A stretch of 15,293 nt of DNA from Candidatus Saccharimonadota bacterium (GTDB lineage Bacteria > Patescibacteria > Saccharimonadia > Saccharimonadales > Nanosyncoccaceae). The position numbers and the translations under genes are program-made. The notes below the pieces were generated by a model. The model made no database searches and was not told the DNA's origin. It saw only the letters and a program-made list of their open reading frames with translations. The number at the start of each line of letters is the position of its first letter. Position 1 is the stretch's first letter. Where the stretch lies: assembly GCA_017429465.1 (NCBI GenBank), contig JAFROU010000040.1, positions 1-15,293 of the forward strand, read 5' to 3'. Below are positions 5,281 through 12,338 of the stretch, piece after piece.

Positions 5281-7551
5281 ATGAGCAAAAATTTAGTCAT
5301 TGTAGAGTCGCCTGCCAAGGCTCATACCATCGAAAAATATCTGGGAAAAGACTTCAAAGTCTTAGCCTCGGTCGGGCATATTCGAAAAGATACCAAAGTC
5401 GATAAATCTACTTTTGACGTTACTTATGAGATCGATCCTGAACATAAAACTATTGTTAAAGAGCTAGCCGAAGCCGTTAAAGAAGCCGACAAAATCTGGC
5501 TCGCTACCGATGAAGACCGAGAAGGAGAAGCTATTTCTTGGCACCTTCTAGAAGTCTTAAAGCTGCCAAAAGACACCGCTCGCATCACTTTTCACGAAAT
5601 AACTAAATCAGCGCTAGAAGAGGCCATTAAACACCCCCGCACTGTAAATATGGACATGGTCTCTAGCCAGCAAGCTCGCCAAACACTCGATATGCTCGTT
5701 GGCTTTGACCTTTCTGGCTCAGTCCGCAAAAAAGTTCCAGGTGCAATTTCGGCTGGTCGCGTACAATCACCAGCACTTCGCCTGATTGTTGAACGTGAGC
5801 ACGAGATTGAAAAATATAACGGCAAATCCTCTTTTAAAGTCACTGCTGATTTTGGTTTTCCAGCCACGCTTGATCATACTTTCGACGATGAAAAATCTGC
5901 CACAGCTTTTCTAGAAAGTCTCAAAGATGCCGAATATAAAGTCCTAGATACCGAAACTACTCCTGGTGAGCGTAAACCACTGCCACCATTCACTACCGCA
6001 TCAATGCAGATTGAAGCCAACAGCAAACTCGGCTTCACTTCTCGCACTACCATGAATGCTGCTCAAGCACTCTACCAGGCAGGTCTAATTACTTATCACC
6101 GCACCGACAGCGTCAATCTTAGCAAACAAGCTCTCGCCATGATGGCAGACTATGTCGAAGAAAAATTTGGTAAAAACTATCTAAAAGTACGCAACTTTAA
6201 AACTAAAGATGCCAGTGCTCAAGAGGCTCATGAAGCTATTCGCCCAACCAATATTAATACAGCAGAAGCTGGTAAAAATAACTACGAAAAACGCCTTTAC
6301 AAATTAATCCGCGCTCGCGCTCTTGCCAGCCAAATGGCCGACGCCAAGCTCGAGAAAACCACTATTTCAATTAGTCATGATTTTGTTGCTAAAGGCGAAG
6401 TCGTAATATTTGACGGTTTTTTAAAAGTTTACGGACGTATCAAAGAAGAAGAGTTACCACCACTAAAAGTCGGCGATAAACTTAAAGCTAGCAGCGTTAC
6501 TGCGCATCAAACTTTTGGCAAAGCGCCAGCTCGTTACTCCGAAGGCTCACTCGTTAAAAAACTCGAAGAACTCGGTATCGGCCGCCCATCTACCTACGCT
6601 ACAATCATGACCGCTATTCAAGCCCGTGGCTACGTAGAAAAGGGCGAATCTAGTGGTGAAACCCGCGAAGTAATTGATCTAAAATTAGAAAACGGCAAAG
6701 TCACACGCAGCCTCGTAGAAGAAAAATTTGGCGCTGATAAAGGCAAGCTGATTCCAGCACCAATTGGCGAACTAGTCACTAGCTTTCTTGTTGATAATTT
6801 TAAAAATATCGTTGACTATAAATTCACAGCCAACATTGAAAAAGACCTTGATTTAATTGCTGAGCACAAACTTGAGCGCGTCAAGATGCTGCGCGACTTT
6901 TATAAACTCTTTAATAACGATGTCCTCGCCGCTGATGGCGCCAAACGTTACAATAACGCGCGCTTACTCGGTCATGAACCAAAAACCGGCCTACCAGTCT
7001 ACGCAAAAGTTGGTAAAAATGGCGGTTTTATTCAGGTTGGAGATAGTGAAAAAGACGCCGGTGAAAAACCTCGCTTTGCACCGTTACCAAAACGTAAATC
7101 CGTCAAGACTGTCACCTTTGAACAAGCCCTCAAACAGCTAGAATTACCATCCCTACCACGCGTTCTTGGCACGTCTAAAGATGGCACTGAAATCATCGCT
7201 GCCGCCGGACCATTTGGACCATATTTAAAGTGTGGTAAATATAACGTACCAATCAAAGATTATGACCCATATACTATCACCTTCGAACAAGCCGATCCAC
7301 TATACCGCGCTAAAGTCGACTCAATTATTGCTGATTGGGGCGATATTATGATTATTAAAGGTGCTTACGGCCCATATGTAAAAGGCCCAGGCCGCCGCAA
7401 CAATGTTAAAATACCAGCTGACCAAGATCCAAAGAAGTTAACCAGAGCCGAGGCCGAAGATTTACTAAAAAACAAGCCAAAAGCCACCAGACACGCTAAA
7501 CATCGTCGCAAAACCGCCAAAAAATCTGCTAAAAAAGTTGCCAAAAAATAA
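5281..7551 (+). CDS. topA: DNA topoisomerase I (type IA)
   Basis: A 756-residue type IA topoisomerase that relaxes negative supercoils by transient single-strand cleavage. The Toprim domain starts at once with NLVIVESPAKAHTIEKYLG (4-22, Glu9) and has the acidic triad ATDEDREGE (D77, D79, E81). SAGRVQSP (157-164) and LITYHRTDSVNLS with the catalytic Tyr272 mark the cleavage domain. The C-terminal part has no cysteine zinc fingers. It carries glycine-rich topoisomerase C-terminal repeats instead (GPFGPYLKCG and GAYGPYVKG), then a Lys/Arg-rich, histone-like tail over the last 25 residues. The start is ATG 5281 because the canonical MSKNLVIVESPAK begins there; an in-frame ATG at 5248 precedes the promoter box and is unlikely to be used. 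Confidence 0.97.
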   Translation: MSKNLVIVESPAKAHTIEKYLGKDFKVLASVGHIRKDTKVDKSTFDVTYEIDPEHKTIVKELAEAVKEADKIWLATDEDREGEAISWHLLEVLKLPKDTARITFHEITKSALEEAIKHPRTVNMDMVSSQQARQTLDMLVGFDLSGSVRKKVPGAISAGRVQSPALRLIVEREHEIEKYNGKSSFKVTADFGFPATLDHTFDDEKSATAFLESLKDAEYKVLDTETTPGERKPLPPFTTASMQIEANSKLGFTSRTTMNAAQALYQAGLITYHRTDSVNLSKQALAMMADYVEEKFGKNYLKVRNFKTKDASAQEAHEAIRPTNINTAEAGKNNYEKRLYKLIRARALASQMADAKLEKTTISISHDFVAKGEVVIFDGFLKVYGRIKEEELPPLKVGDKLKASSVTAHQTFGKAPARYSEGSLVKKLEELGIGRPSTYATIMTAIQARGYVEKGESSGETREVIDLKLENGKVTRSLVEEKFGADKGKLIPAPIGELVTSFLVDNFKNIVDYKFTANIEKDLDLIAEHKLERVKMLRDFYKLFNNDVLAADGAKRYNNARLLGHEPKTGLPVYAKVGKNGGFIQVGDSEKDAGEKPRFAPLPKRKSVKTVTFEQALKQLELPSLPRVLGTSKDGTEIIAAAGPFGPYLKCGKYNVPIKDYDPYTITFEQADPLYRAKVDSIIADWGDIMIIKGAYGPYVKGPGRRNNVKIPADQDPKKLTRAEAEDLLKNKPKATRHAKHRRKTAKKSAKKVAKK

Positions 7552-7644
7552 TAAAAATCTTATAAATATTTTTGCACTTACCTCTGTTAAGCGGCCTTTG
7601 AATGCATAAAAACCCATTACAGTAAGCATAAGCATATCATTTTT

Positions 7645-7674
7645 TTGCACATTCTGTAAAAAATGTGCTAGAAT
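7645..7674 (+). promoter_or_regulatory. Upstream promoter with an inverted repeat in its spacer
   Basis: TTGCAC (7645-7650), 18 bases, TAGAAT (7669-7674). GCACATT (7647-7653) and AATGTGC (7662-7668) form a 7 bp inverted repeat that fills the spacer almost exactly and overlaps the -35 box. This arrangement is typical of a repressor operator, or of a small hairpin. The same TTGCACAT string recurs at 7709-7716, inside the second promoter. Confidence 0.5.
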
Positions 7675-7701
7675 AGTATGTATAAAGCTCAACTAGTACA
7701 G

Positions 7702-7730
7702 TTGACATTTGCACATATTTATTGTATCAT
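7702..7730 (+). promoter_or_regulatory. Proximal sigma70 promoter of the sigma4-HARE gene
   Basis: TTGACA (7702-7707), 17 bases, TATCAT (7725-7730). The start would be near 7737 and the leader about 43 bases, with AAGGAA seven bases before the ATG at 7780. Unlike its neighbours, this gene therefore has a conventional leader and ribosome binding site. Confidence 0.7.
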
Positions 7731-7779
7731 AATAAAATATATCATAACATTAACGTGGTGGAATAAAAGGAAATAATCC

Positions 7780-8808
7780 ATGAACCAAAATGCGGAAATA
7801 ATTGCGAATGCAATTAATGGCAGCCTTAATATCATCGATCAAGACCGCGAAAAGGAAATTGTCTCGCGTCGTTTTGGTCTCTCTGGACAAAAAGAGACCC
7901 TCGAACAAATCGGCGAGATGCTTTCAATCACTCGCGAACGCGTCCGTCAACTCGAAAAGGCCATTCTTATCCGTCTCCGCATTGGCGCTGAAGAATCCAA
8001 AATTTCCGAGTTAGCCGCCGCTGAAAAAGTTATCATCCGCAATCTTACCGAGATGGGCCGTATCGCCAAAATCGCCAATCTCGCTGATAAAATCTATGGT
8101 CGTTCCGCAACTCCAGCTGAAAAAGCCGGCCTTCAATTTTTAGGCAACATCTCTAGCAATCTCACTATCGTAGAAGAAAACGATAAATATGCTGCTGCAA
8201 TCGGTATCGCTGAATATGGCGACGAAAAAACCATCCGTACCAAAGTTGACGAAATCGTTGCTATCATTAAAGCCAACAAGGCTCCAATGACGCTTGACGA
8301 GCTTGATAATAAACTCAACTATGAGCATCCAGACCACATTAAGGCTGTTGCTTCTGTCTCTAAACTACTTTCCACTTTGAACGGACTTTGGGGACTTGCT
8401 AAATGGCCGACTGTTAATCCAAAGAACATTCGCGACAAAATTTACGTCGTGCTCGAATCTAATAAAGAGCCAATGCATTTTGCCGATATCGCCAAAGCTA
8501 TCTCCGATTCTAGCTTCAAACGCAAAAATGTAACCATCCAAGCTATTCATAACGAACTAATTAAAGACTCTCGTTTTGTATTGATTGGCCGTGGTATTTA
8601 CGCTCTTGATAGCTGGGGTTATTCTAAAGGCACTGTTGCCGACATCATCACTAGTATTCTAAAGAGCGCTGGCAAACCACTCAGCCGCGAAGAAATCGTC
8701 AAACAAGTTTTGAAGAGCCGTAAGGTTAAAGAAACTACCATCCTTCTTAATCTTCAAAACAAGAAATTATTTAAGAAAGCCGACAAAAACAGCTACACTT
8801 TAGCATAA
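7780..8808 (+). CDS. Sigma-region-4 plus HARE/winged-helix transcription protein
   Basis: A 342-residue protein whose residues 22-68 look like sigma70 region 4, the helix-turn-helix that reads -35 elements: REKEIVSRRFGL, LEQIGEMLSITRERVRQLEK, AILIRLR. There is no region 2, so it cannot melt a -10 element and is not a complete sigma factor. The rest is a chain of winged-helix units at about 80-145, 154-210, 216-278 and 283-341. The third, with MHFADIAKAI and RGIYAL, resembles the HARE-HTH fold of the RNA polymerase delta subunit. A role as an RNA polymerase-associated regulator is inferred. The start has a clear ribosome binding site. It lies just upstream of the ATPase gene, which seems to have its own promoter. 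Confidence 0.82.
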   Translation: MNQNAEIIANAINGSLNIIDQDREKEIVSRRFGLSGQKETLEQIGEMLSITRERVRQLEKAILIRLRIGAEESKISELAAAEKVIIRNLTEMGRIAKIANLADKIYGRSATPAEKAGLQFLGNISSNLTIVEENDKYAAAIGIAEYGDEKTIRTKVDEIVAIIKANKAPMTLDELDNKLNYEHPDHIKAVASVSKLLSTLNGLWGLAKWPTVNPKNIRDKIYVVLESNKEPMHFADIAKAISDSSFKRKNVTIQAIHNELIKDSRFVLIGRGIYALDSWGYSKGTVADIITSILKSAGKPLSREEIVKQVLKSRKVKETTILLNLQNKKLFKKADKNSYTLA

Positions 8809-8827
8809 ATTATTAATATATGCTAAA
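8799..8827. promoter_or_regulatory. Inverted repeat spanning a stop codon and the next promoter
   Basis: TTTAGCATA (8799-8807) and TATGCTAAA (8819-8827) form a 9 bp perfect inverted repeat separated by 11 bases. The left arm covers most of the stop codon of the sigma4-HARE gene. The right arm is the start of the extended -10 box of the next gene. No T tract follows, so it is a poor terminator; an operator is possible. Confidence 0.4.
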
Positions 8828-8829
8828 AT
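8819..8829 (+). promoter_or_regulatory. Extended -10 promoter of the TraG/VirB4-like ATPase gene
   Basis: TATG (8819-8822), C, TAAAAT (8824-8829) lies ten bases before the ATG at 8840, leaving a leader of only about three bases. No ribosome binding site is visible. It shares the TATG-N-TANANT form with the pth, serpin and topA promoters. Confidence 0.55.
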
Positions 8830-8839
8830 TATAACCATA

Positions 8840-11614
8840 ATGGGAATTTTGAAATTTATTTTAATGCCAATCGTTTGGATCCCAATCGTGGGCGTGTTGG
8901 CATATCTTACCTATCGCAACTATAAAAAGATGAATACTCTGAAGGTTTTAAACGTCGACTCCGTACTTTTAATGCTGGAAATTCCACGCACCAACGATAA
9001 GAAAGAGTTGGCCGCCGAGCAATTGTTTGCTTCACTTCATGGTATTCTGCGCGACGCTGAAGAACTCAGAAATTCAGGTGGCGTACAGGAACATTTATCA
9101 TTTGAAATCGTTTCCACTGGTGGCCAAATTCGCTTTTACGTTTGGGTGCCAAAAATCTTACAAAGCTTTGTCGAAGGCCAGATTTATTCCCAATATCCAA
9201 CCGTCCAAATCTATAAAATGGACGACGATTACGCTGACAACCGTCACAAACACCCAATAGTCTATTCCACTGAGCTAACTTTAACCGACAACGAAGTTTT
9301 ACCAATTAAAACCTTTGAAAACTTTGAAGTCGATCCACTTGCCGGCATCACCGGTACACTAGCTAAACTCGACCCAGACCATTCTGAAGAACTTTGGATC
9401 CAAATTCTTACTCGCCCAATCGCTGATGACTGGCACAAAAACACCACCGATAAATGGGTTAAAGAAGTAAAAACAGGCAAAAAACCATTCAAGATTCCAG
9501 GTATTGATATTGATTTTGTCTGGCTAGCTGAAGTCTTTAGCGCGCTTTGGAAACCACCAGAAGGTGGCACCGGCTCTGCCGCTGCAGCTCCAGAATTATC
9601 TGAACGTGACAAAACTCGCATTTCTAAAGCCGAAGAAAAAGCCACTAAACTTGGCTACCAAGTCAAAATTCGTCTAGCTTACCTAGGCAGCAACGACGTC
9701 GATGCCAAATTAAATATGCAAGCCTTAGTTGGTACTTTTAAACAGTTTAACTCTACCAACCTAAACGGTTTCAAGGCTACCGAAGGTAGTTTCAGCGCCG
9801 AACCACTAGACAAATATAAGATGCGCGAATTTGCCGATGACGGCTTTATCTTAAACATCTCTGAGCTAGCTTCTGTCTTTCACTTACCACACACCTCAGT
9901 CGAAACTCCTAATATCGTCTGGGCTTCCGCTAAAACCGCTGAACCACCAGCCAAATTGCCTCTGATAACAGGGAATCCTGCAAATGACGAAGATATTTCC
10001 GCCTTCGGCCTAACCAATTTTCGTGGCATCAACCACCAGTTCGGTTTACTCCGTCGTGATCGTTCACGTCATGTTTATATTATTGGCCAAACCGGCGCAG
10101 GGAAGAGTGGATTACTTGAGCTCTTTGCCCTATCCGACATCTTCTATAACCAAGGTTATTGTATTATCGATCCACATGGCGACTTTGCCATCAACAACCT
10201 TCGTTTCGTGCCGCCTTCTCGCGTCAACGACGTTGTTTACTTTAATCCAGCTGATACATCTTATCCAGTAGCCTTTAACCCATTAGAGCTTTCTGATCCA
10301 GCCCGCAAGCCAAATGTCTGTTCTGAGGTAATCGGCGTGCTTAAACGTATGTTCGGCGACTCCTGGGGCCCACGTCTTGAGCATATTCTTCGTTATACCC
10401 TACTGGCATTGCTTGACCGCCCAGAAACCACTTTGCTTGATATTTCTCGCATGCTCACTGACAAAGATTTTCGCAAAGAAACACTTTCTTATTGTAACGA
10501 TGTAACAGTCTTACAATTCTGGAAACAAGAGTTTGGCCAATGGAACGATAAACAAGTTAACGAATCAATTGCGCCAGTTCTAAATAAGGTCGGTGCCTTT
10601 ACAGCTAATCCAATTATCCGCAACATCATTGGCCAACCAAAATCGTCCTTTGATGTGCGTAAGATTATGGATGAAGGTAAGATTCTTGTCGTCAACCTTT
10701 CTAAAGGTCTAATTGGTGAAGACAACGCCTCAATCCTTGGCGCATTCTTGGTCACTAAAGTGCAACTTGCCGCTATGTCTCGTTCCGACATTCCAGACGT
10801 TAAGGATCGCCGTCCATTCTACCTATACGTAGATGAATTTCAGAACTTTGCTACTGACTCCTTTGCTGTGATTCTTTCCGAAGCCCGTAAATACGGCCTG
10901 AACCTCACTGTCGCCAACCAATATATTGCGCAAATGACCGATAGTGTGCGTGATGCTGTCTTTGGCAACGTAGGTACAACTATTTCGTTCCGCGTTTCCG
11001 CTGATGATGCACCGCTACTTGTTAAACAATTTGAGCCAACCTTTGACCAATCCGACCTAATTCAAATGAATAATCGTCACTTCGTAATCAGCATGATTAT
11101 TAACGGCGAAAAAGTGCCAGCTTTCTCTGCTACTACCCTGTCCATTCCGAAGTCACCAAGCGATAACTTTGATGCTATTATTGAACACTCCCGCCGTGAA
11201 TTTTCTCGCCCACGCGCCGAAGTTGAAGAAGAAATCAAAGAGGCTATCGAACAATCAGAGAAGTATAAGAGGGAATTAAGCGAATCTGGACGCCATCCAG
11301 ACACCAATGATTCCCCGAAAAAAGAACAAAAACCGAACTTTAAATATGAACCTACTCCACAAGCTGATTTTCGTAAAGCCAAGCTTTCACCAAACCAGGC
11401 CGAAAATAAAACCAACCGTCTAAGCCTTAAGGATTTAGGTAAGTTAGTGGCCGAACGAGCAGAGAAAAAAGAAAATAATCAAAAATCTGACAAAAAGGGA
11501 AAGAAGGGAAAAGCTAATAGTTCCCTTAATTCCCCAGTTAAAACCGCCGAGAAGACCCCGAAACCGGCTGAAGACACAGATCAGACTAGGTTAAATATCA
11601 AACATAATAGATAA
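8840..11614 (+). CDS. Membrane-anchored TraG/VirB4/HerA-like P-loop ATPase
   Basis: A 924-residue protein with one N-terminal transmembrane helix (about 5-25), a large soluble domain (about 35-375) that I cannot assign firmly, and a RecA-like motor of the TraG/VirD4-VirB4-HerA group. Walker A is IIGQTGAGKSG (414-424), followed by IIDPHGDF (442-449). Walker B is FYLYVDEFQNF with D665 and E666. SEARKYGLNLTVANQYIAQM follows and matches the sensor region of TraD/TraG coupling proteins. The last 140 residues are charged, Lys/Glu/Pro-rich and probably disordered. Such ATPases move DNA or protein through type IV systems, but no other such component lies here, so the substrate is unknown. A domesticated DNA translocase or pilus motor is equally possible. 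It ends before a strong terminator. Confidence 0.85.
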   Translation: MGILKFILMPIVWIPIVGVLAYLTYRNYKKMNTLKVLNVDSVLLMLEIPRTNDKKELAAEQLFASLHGILRDAEELRNSGGVQEHLSFEIVSTGGQIRFYVWVPKILQSFVEGQIYSQYPTVQIYKMDDDYADNRHKHPIVYSTELTLTDNEVLPIKTFENFEVDPLAGITGTLAKLDPDHSEELWIQILTRPIADDWHKNTTDKWVKEVKTGKKPFKIPGIDIDFVWLAEVFSALWKPPEGGTGSAAAAPELSERDKTRISKAEEKATKLGYQVKIRLAYLGSNDVDAKLNMQALVGTFKQFNSTNLNGFKATEGSFSAEPLDKYKMREFADDGFILNISELASVFHLPHTSVETPNIVWASAKTAEPPAKLPLITGNPANDEDISAFGLTNFRGINHQFGLLRRDRSRHVYIIGQTGAGKSGLLELFALSDIFYNQGYCIIDPHGDFAINNLRFVPPSRVNDVVYFNPADTSYPVAFNPLELSDPARKPNVCSEVIGVLKRMFGDSWGPRLEHILRYTLLALLDRPETTLLDISRMLTDKDFRKETLSYCNDVTVLQFWKQEFGQWNDKQVNESIAPVLNKVGAFTANPIIRNIIGQPKSSFDVRKIMDEGKILVVNLSKGLIGEDNASILGAFLVTKVQLAAMSRSDIPDVKDRRPFYLYVDEFQNFATDSFAVILSEARKYGLNLTVANQYIAQMTDSVRDAVFGNVGTTISFRVSADDAPLLVKQFEPTFDQSDLIQMNNRHFVISMIINGEKVPAFSATTLSIPKSPSDNFDAIIEHSRREFSRPRAEVEEEIKEAIEQSEKYKRELSESGRHPDTNDSPKKEQKPNFKYEPTPQADFRKAKLSPNQAENKTNRLSLKDLGKLVAERAEKKENNQKSDKKGKKGKANSSLNSPVKTAEKTPKPAEDTDQTRLNIKHNR

Positions 11615-11619
11615 ATAAC

Positions 11620-11662
11620 AGTGGTGCTACCCCTATTAATTTAGGTATAGCACCACTTTTTT
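11620..11662 (+). terminator. Intrinsic terminator of the ATPase gene
   Basis: AGTGGTGCTA (11620-11629) pairs perfectly with TAGCACCACT (11648-11657), followed by TTTTTT (11657-11662). An inner CC/GG may extend the stem. It begins five bases after the stop codon. Confidence 0.88.
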
Positions 11663-11683
11663 ATATCTGTTGCTTCCCCGTTC

Positions 11684-11725
11684 TACCCCTGTAAAAGCAA
11701 GAACTACCCCTGTAAATACAATAAA
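11684..11725. repeat. Two tandem 21-bp repeats with a TACCCCTGTAAA core
   Basis: TACCCCTGTAAA occurs at 11684-11695 and 11705-11716, exactly 21 bases apart, with CT before each core (11683-11695 and 11704-11716). The 21-base period equals two helical turns, as in protein-binding iterons. Related copies TTCCCCTGTTA (12206-12216) and TACCCCTGTTA (12320-12330) lie at the other side of the spacer; the last one forms an arm of the minus-strand terminator. Confidence 0.5.
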
Positions 11726-12177
11726 TCAGCCACAAACAAATAAAAACTCGCCGACGAACGATAAAACACGCGAACGTAGGGAATTAAACAACGCGAATTT
11801 TAGACCGCTAGCCATAAGCAGAATAAAAACTACTTGGAGCAGACGTAAAGTTAACCGTCTTTTCGCCAAATACTCAATGTCGCACAATACATATTTTACG
11901 ACATAACGCAAAGAAACCCTTATGAATAAACATGTCAGCTCTTCTGCCCACAGCAGCAAACAGCCCTAGTACTAGGTCCCTAATATGTCCTATAAAGTTA
12001 TAAAAGTAATTCTAAATATATGATAAAAGAAGCCTTTTACGCGAGGCTGTCGTACATAAACGAGCTTACGCGCGTTTAAACTATTTTAACCTAGATCATG
12101 TTTGACTTTTCCACAGTCTAATGTCACAATATGCATTTCACGCCATATTTCACGGCCAAAATTTGCATTTGACATTT

Positions 12178-12211
12178 CCCCGCTTTGATTCCCTAATTCC
12201 CCTTTTTCCCC
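12178..12211 (-). other. Putative G-quadruplex motif
   Basis: The plus strand carries C runs at 12178-12181 (4), 12191-12193 (3), 12199-12202 (4) and 12208-12211 (4). The minus strand therefore has four G runs of at least three, with loops of 5, 5 and 9 bases, which fits the loose intramolecular G-quadruplex pattern. It stands out against the AT-rich spacer. Confidence 0.5.
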
Positions 12212-12296
12212 TGTTACCGTGTCTATATTACACCATTTTTTTACTCAAAAAACACTCTCTTGAACAAAAACCGAACAATAGGGCACGAAACTAAAC

Positions 12297-12329
12297 AAAA
12301 AAACAGGGTACCGTATTTTTACCCCTGTT
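12297..12329 (-). terminator. Intrinsic terminator of the ftsW-murG-ftsQ-like cluster
   Basis: On the minus strand AACAGGGGTA (12329-12320) pairs with TACCCTGTT (12310-12302) with one bulged G, and a run of seven T follows (12303-12297). It lies ten bases after the stop of the last gene of the cluster. Confidence 0.8.
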
Positions 12330-12338
12330 AATTCCCTA

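Larger units (their letters stand above)
11663..12296. other. Gene-free convergent spacer
   Basis: This stretch lies between two converging transcription units and has no convincing gene. The two overlapping frames of about 77 codons (11670-11906 plus, 11726-11959 minus) start at TTG without a ribosome binding site. It holds the two 21-base CCCCTGT repeats and a third copy at 12206-12216, a perfect palindrome CCTAGTACTAGG (11965-11976), one DnaA-box-like TTTTCCACA (12107-12115), a short direct repeat ATTTCACG (12135 and 12147), promoter-like TTGACT/TTGACA hexamers at 12102 and 12169 with weak -10 partners, and a G-quadruplex candidate on the minus strand. No tRNA or recognisable RNA gene was seen. 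It may be a decayed region or may hide a structured element. Confidence 0.6.

Noticed and set aside
11670..11959. Two overlapping ORFs of 77-78 codons on opposite strands in the convergent spacer
   Set aside because: Both begin at TTG without a ribosome binding site or suitable promoter, have no recognisable motif, and overlap each other. The plus-strand frame starts just inside the tail of a terminator region.
11990..12035. Possible XerCD dif-like site in the AT-rich part of the convergent spacer (around TTCTAAATATATGATAAA)
   Set aside because: Only loose similarity to known dif arms and no supporting skew information; could not be told from AT-rich chance matches.
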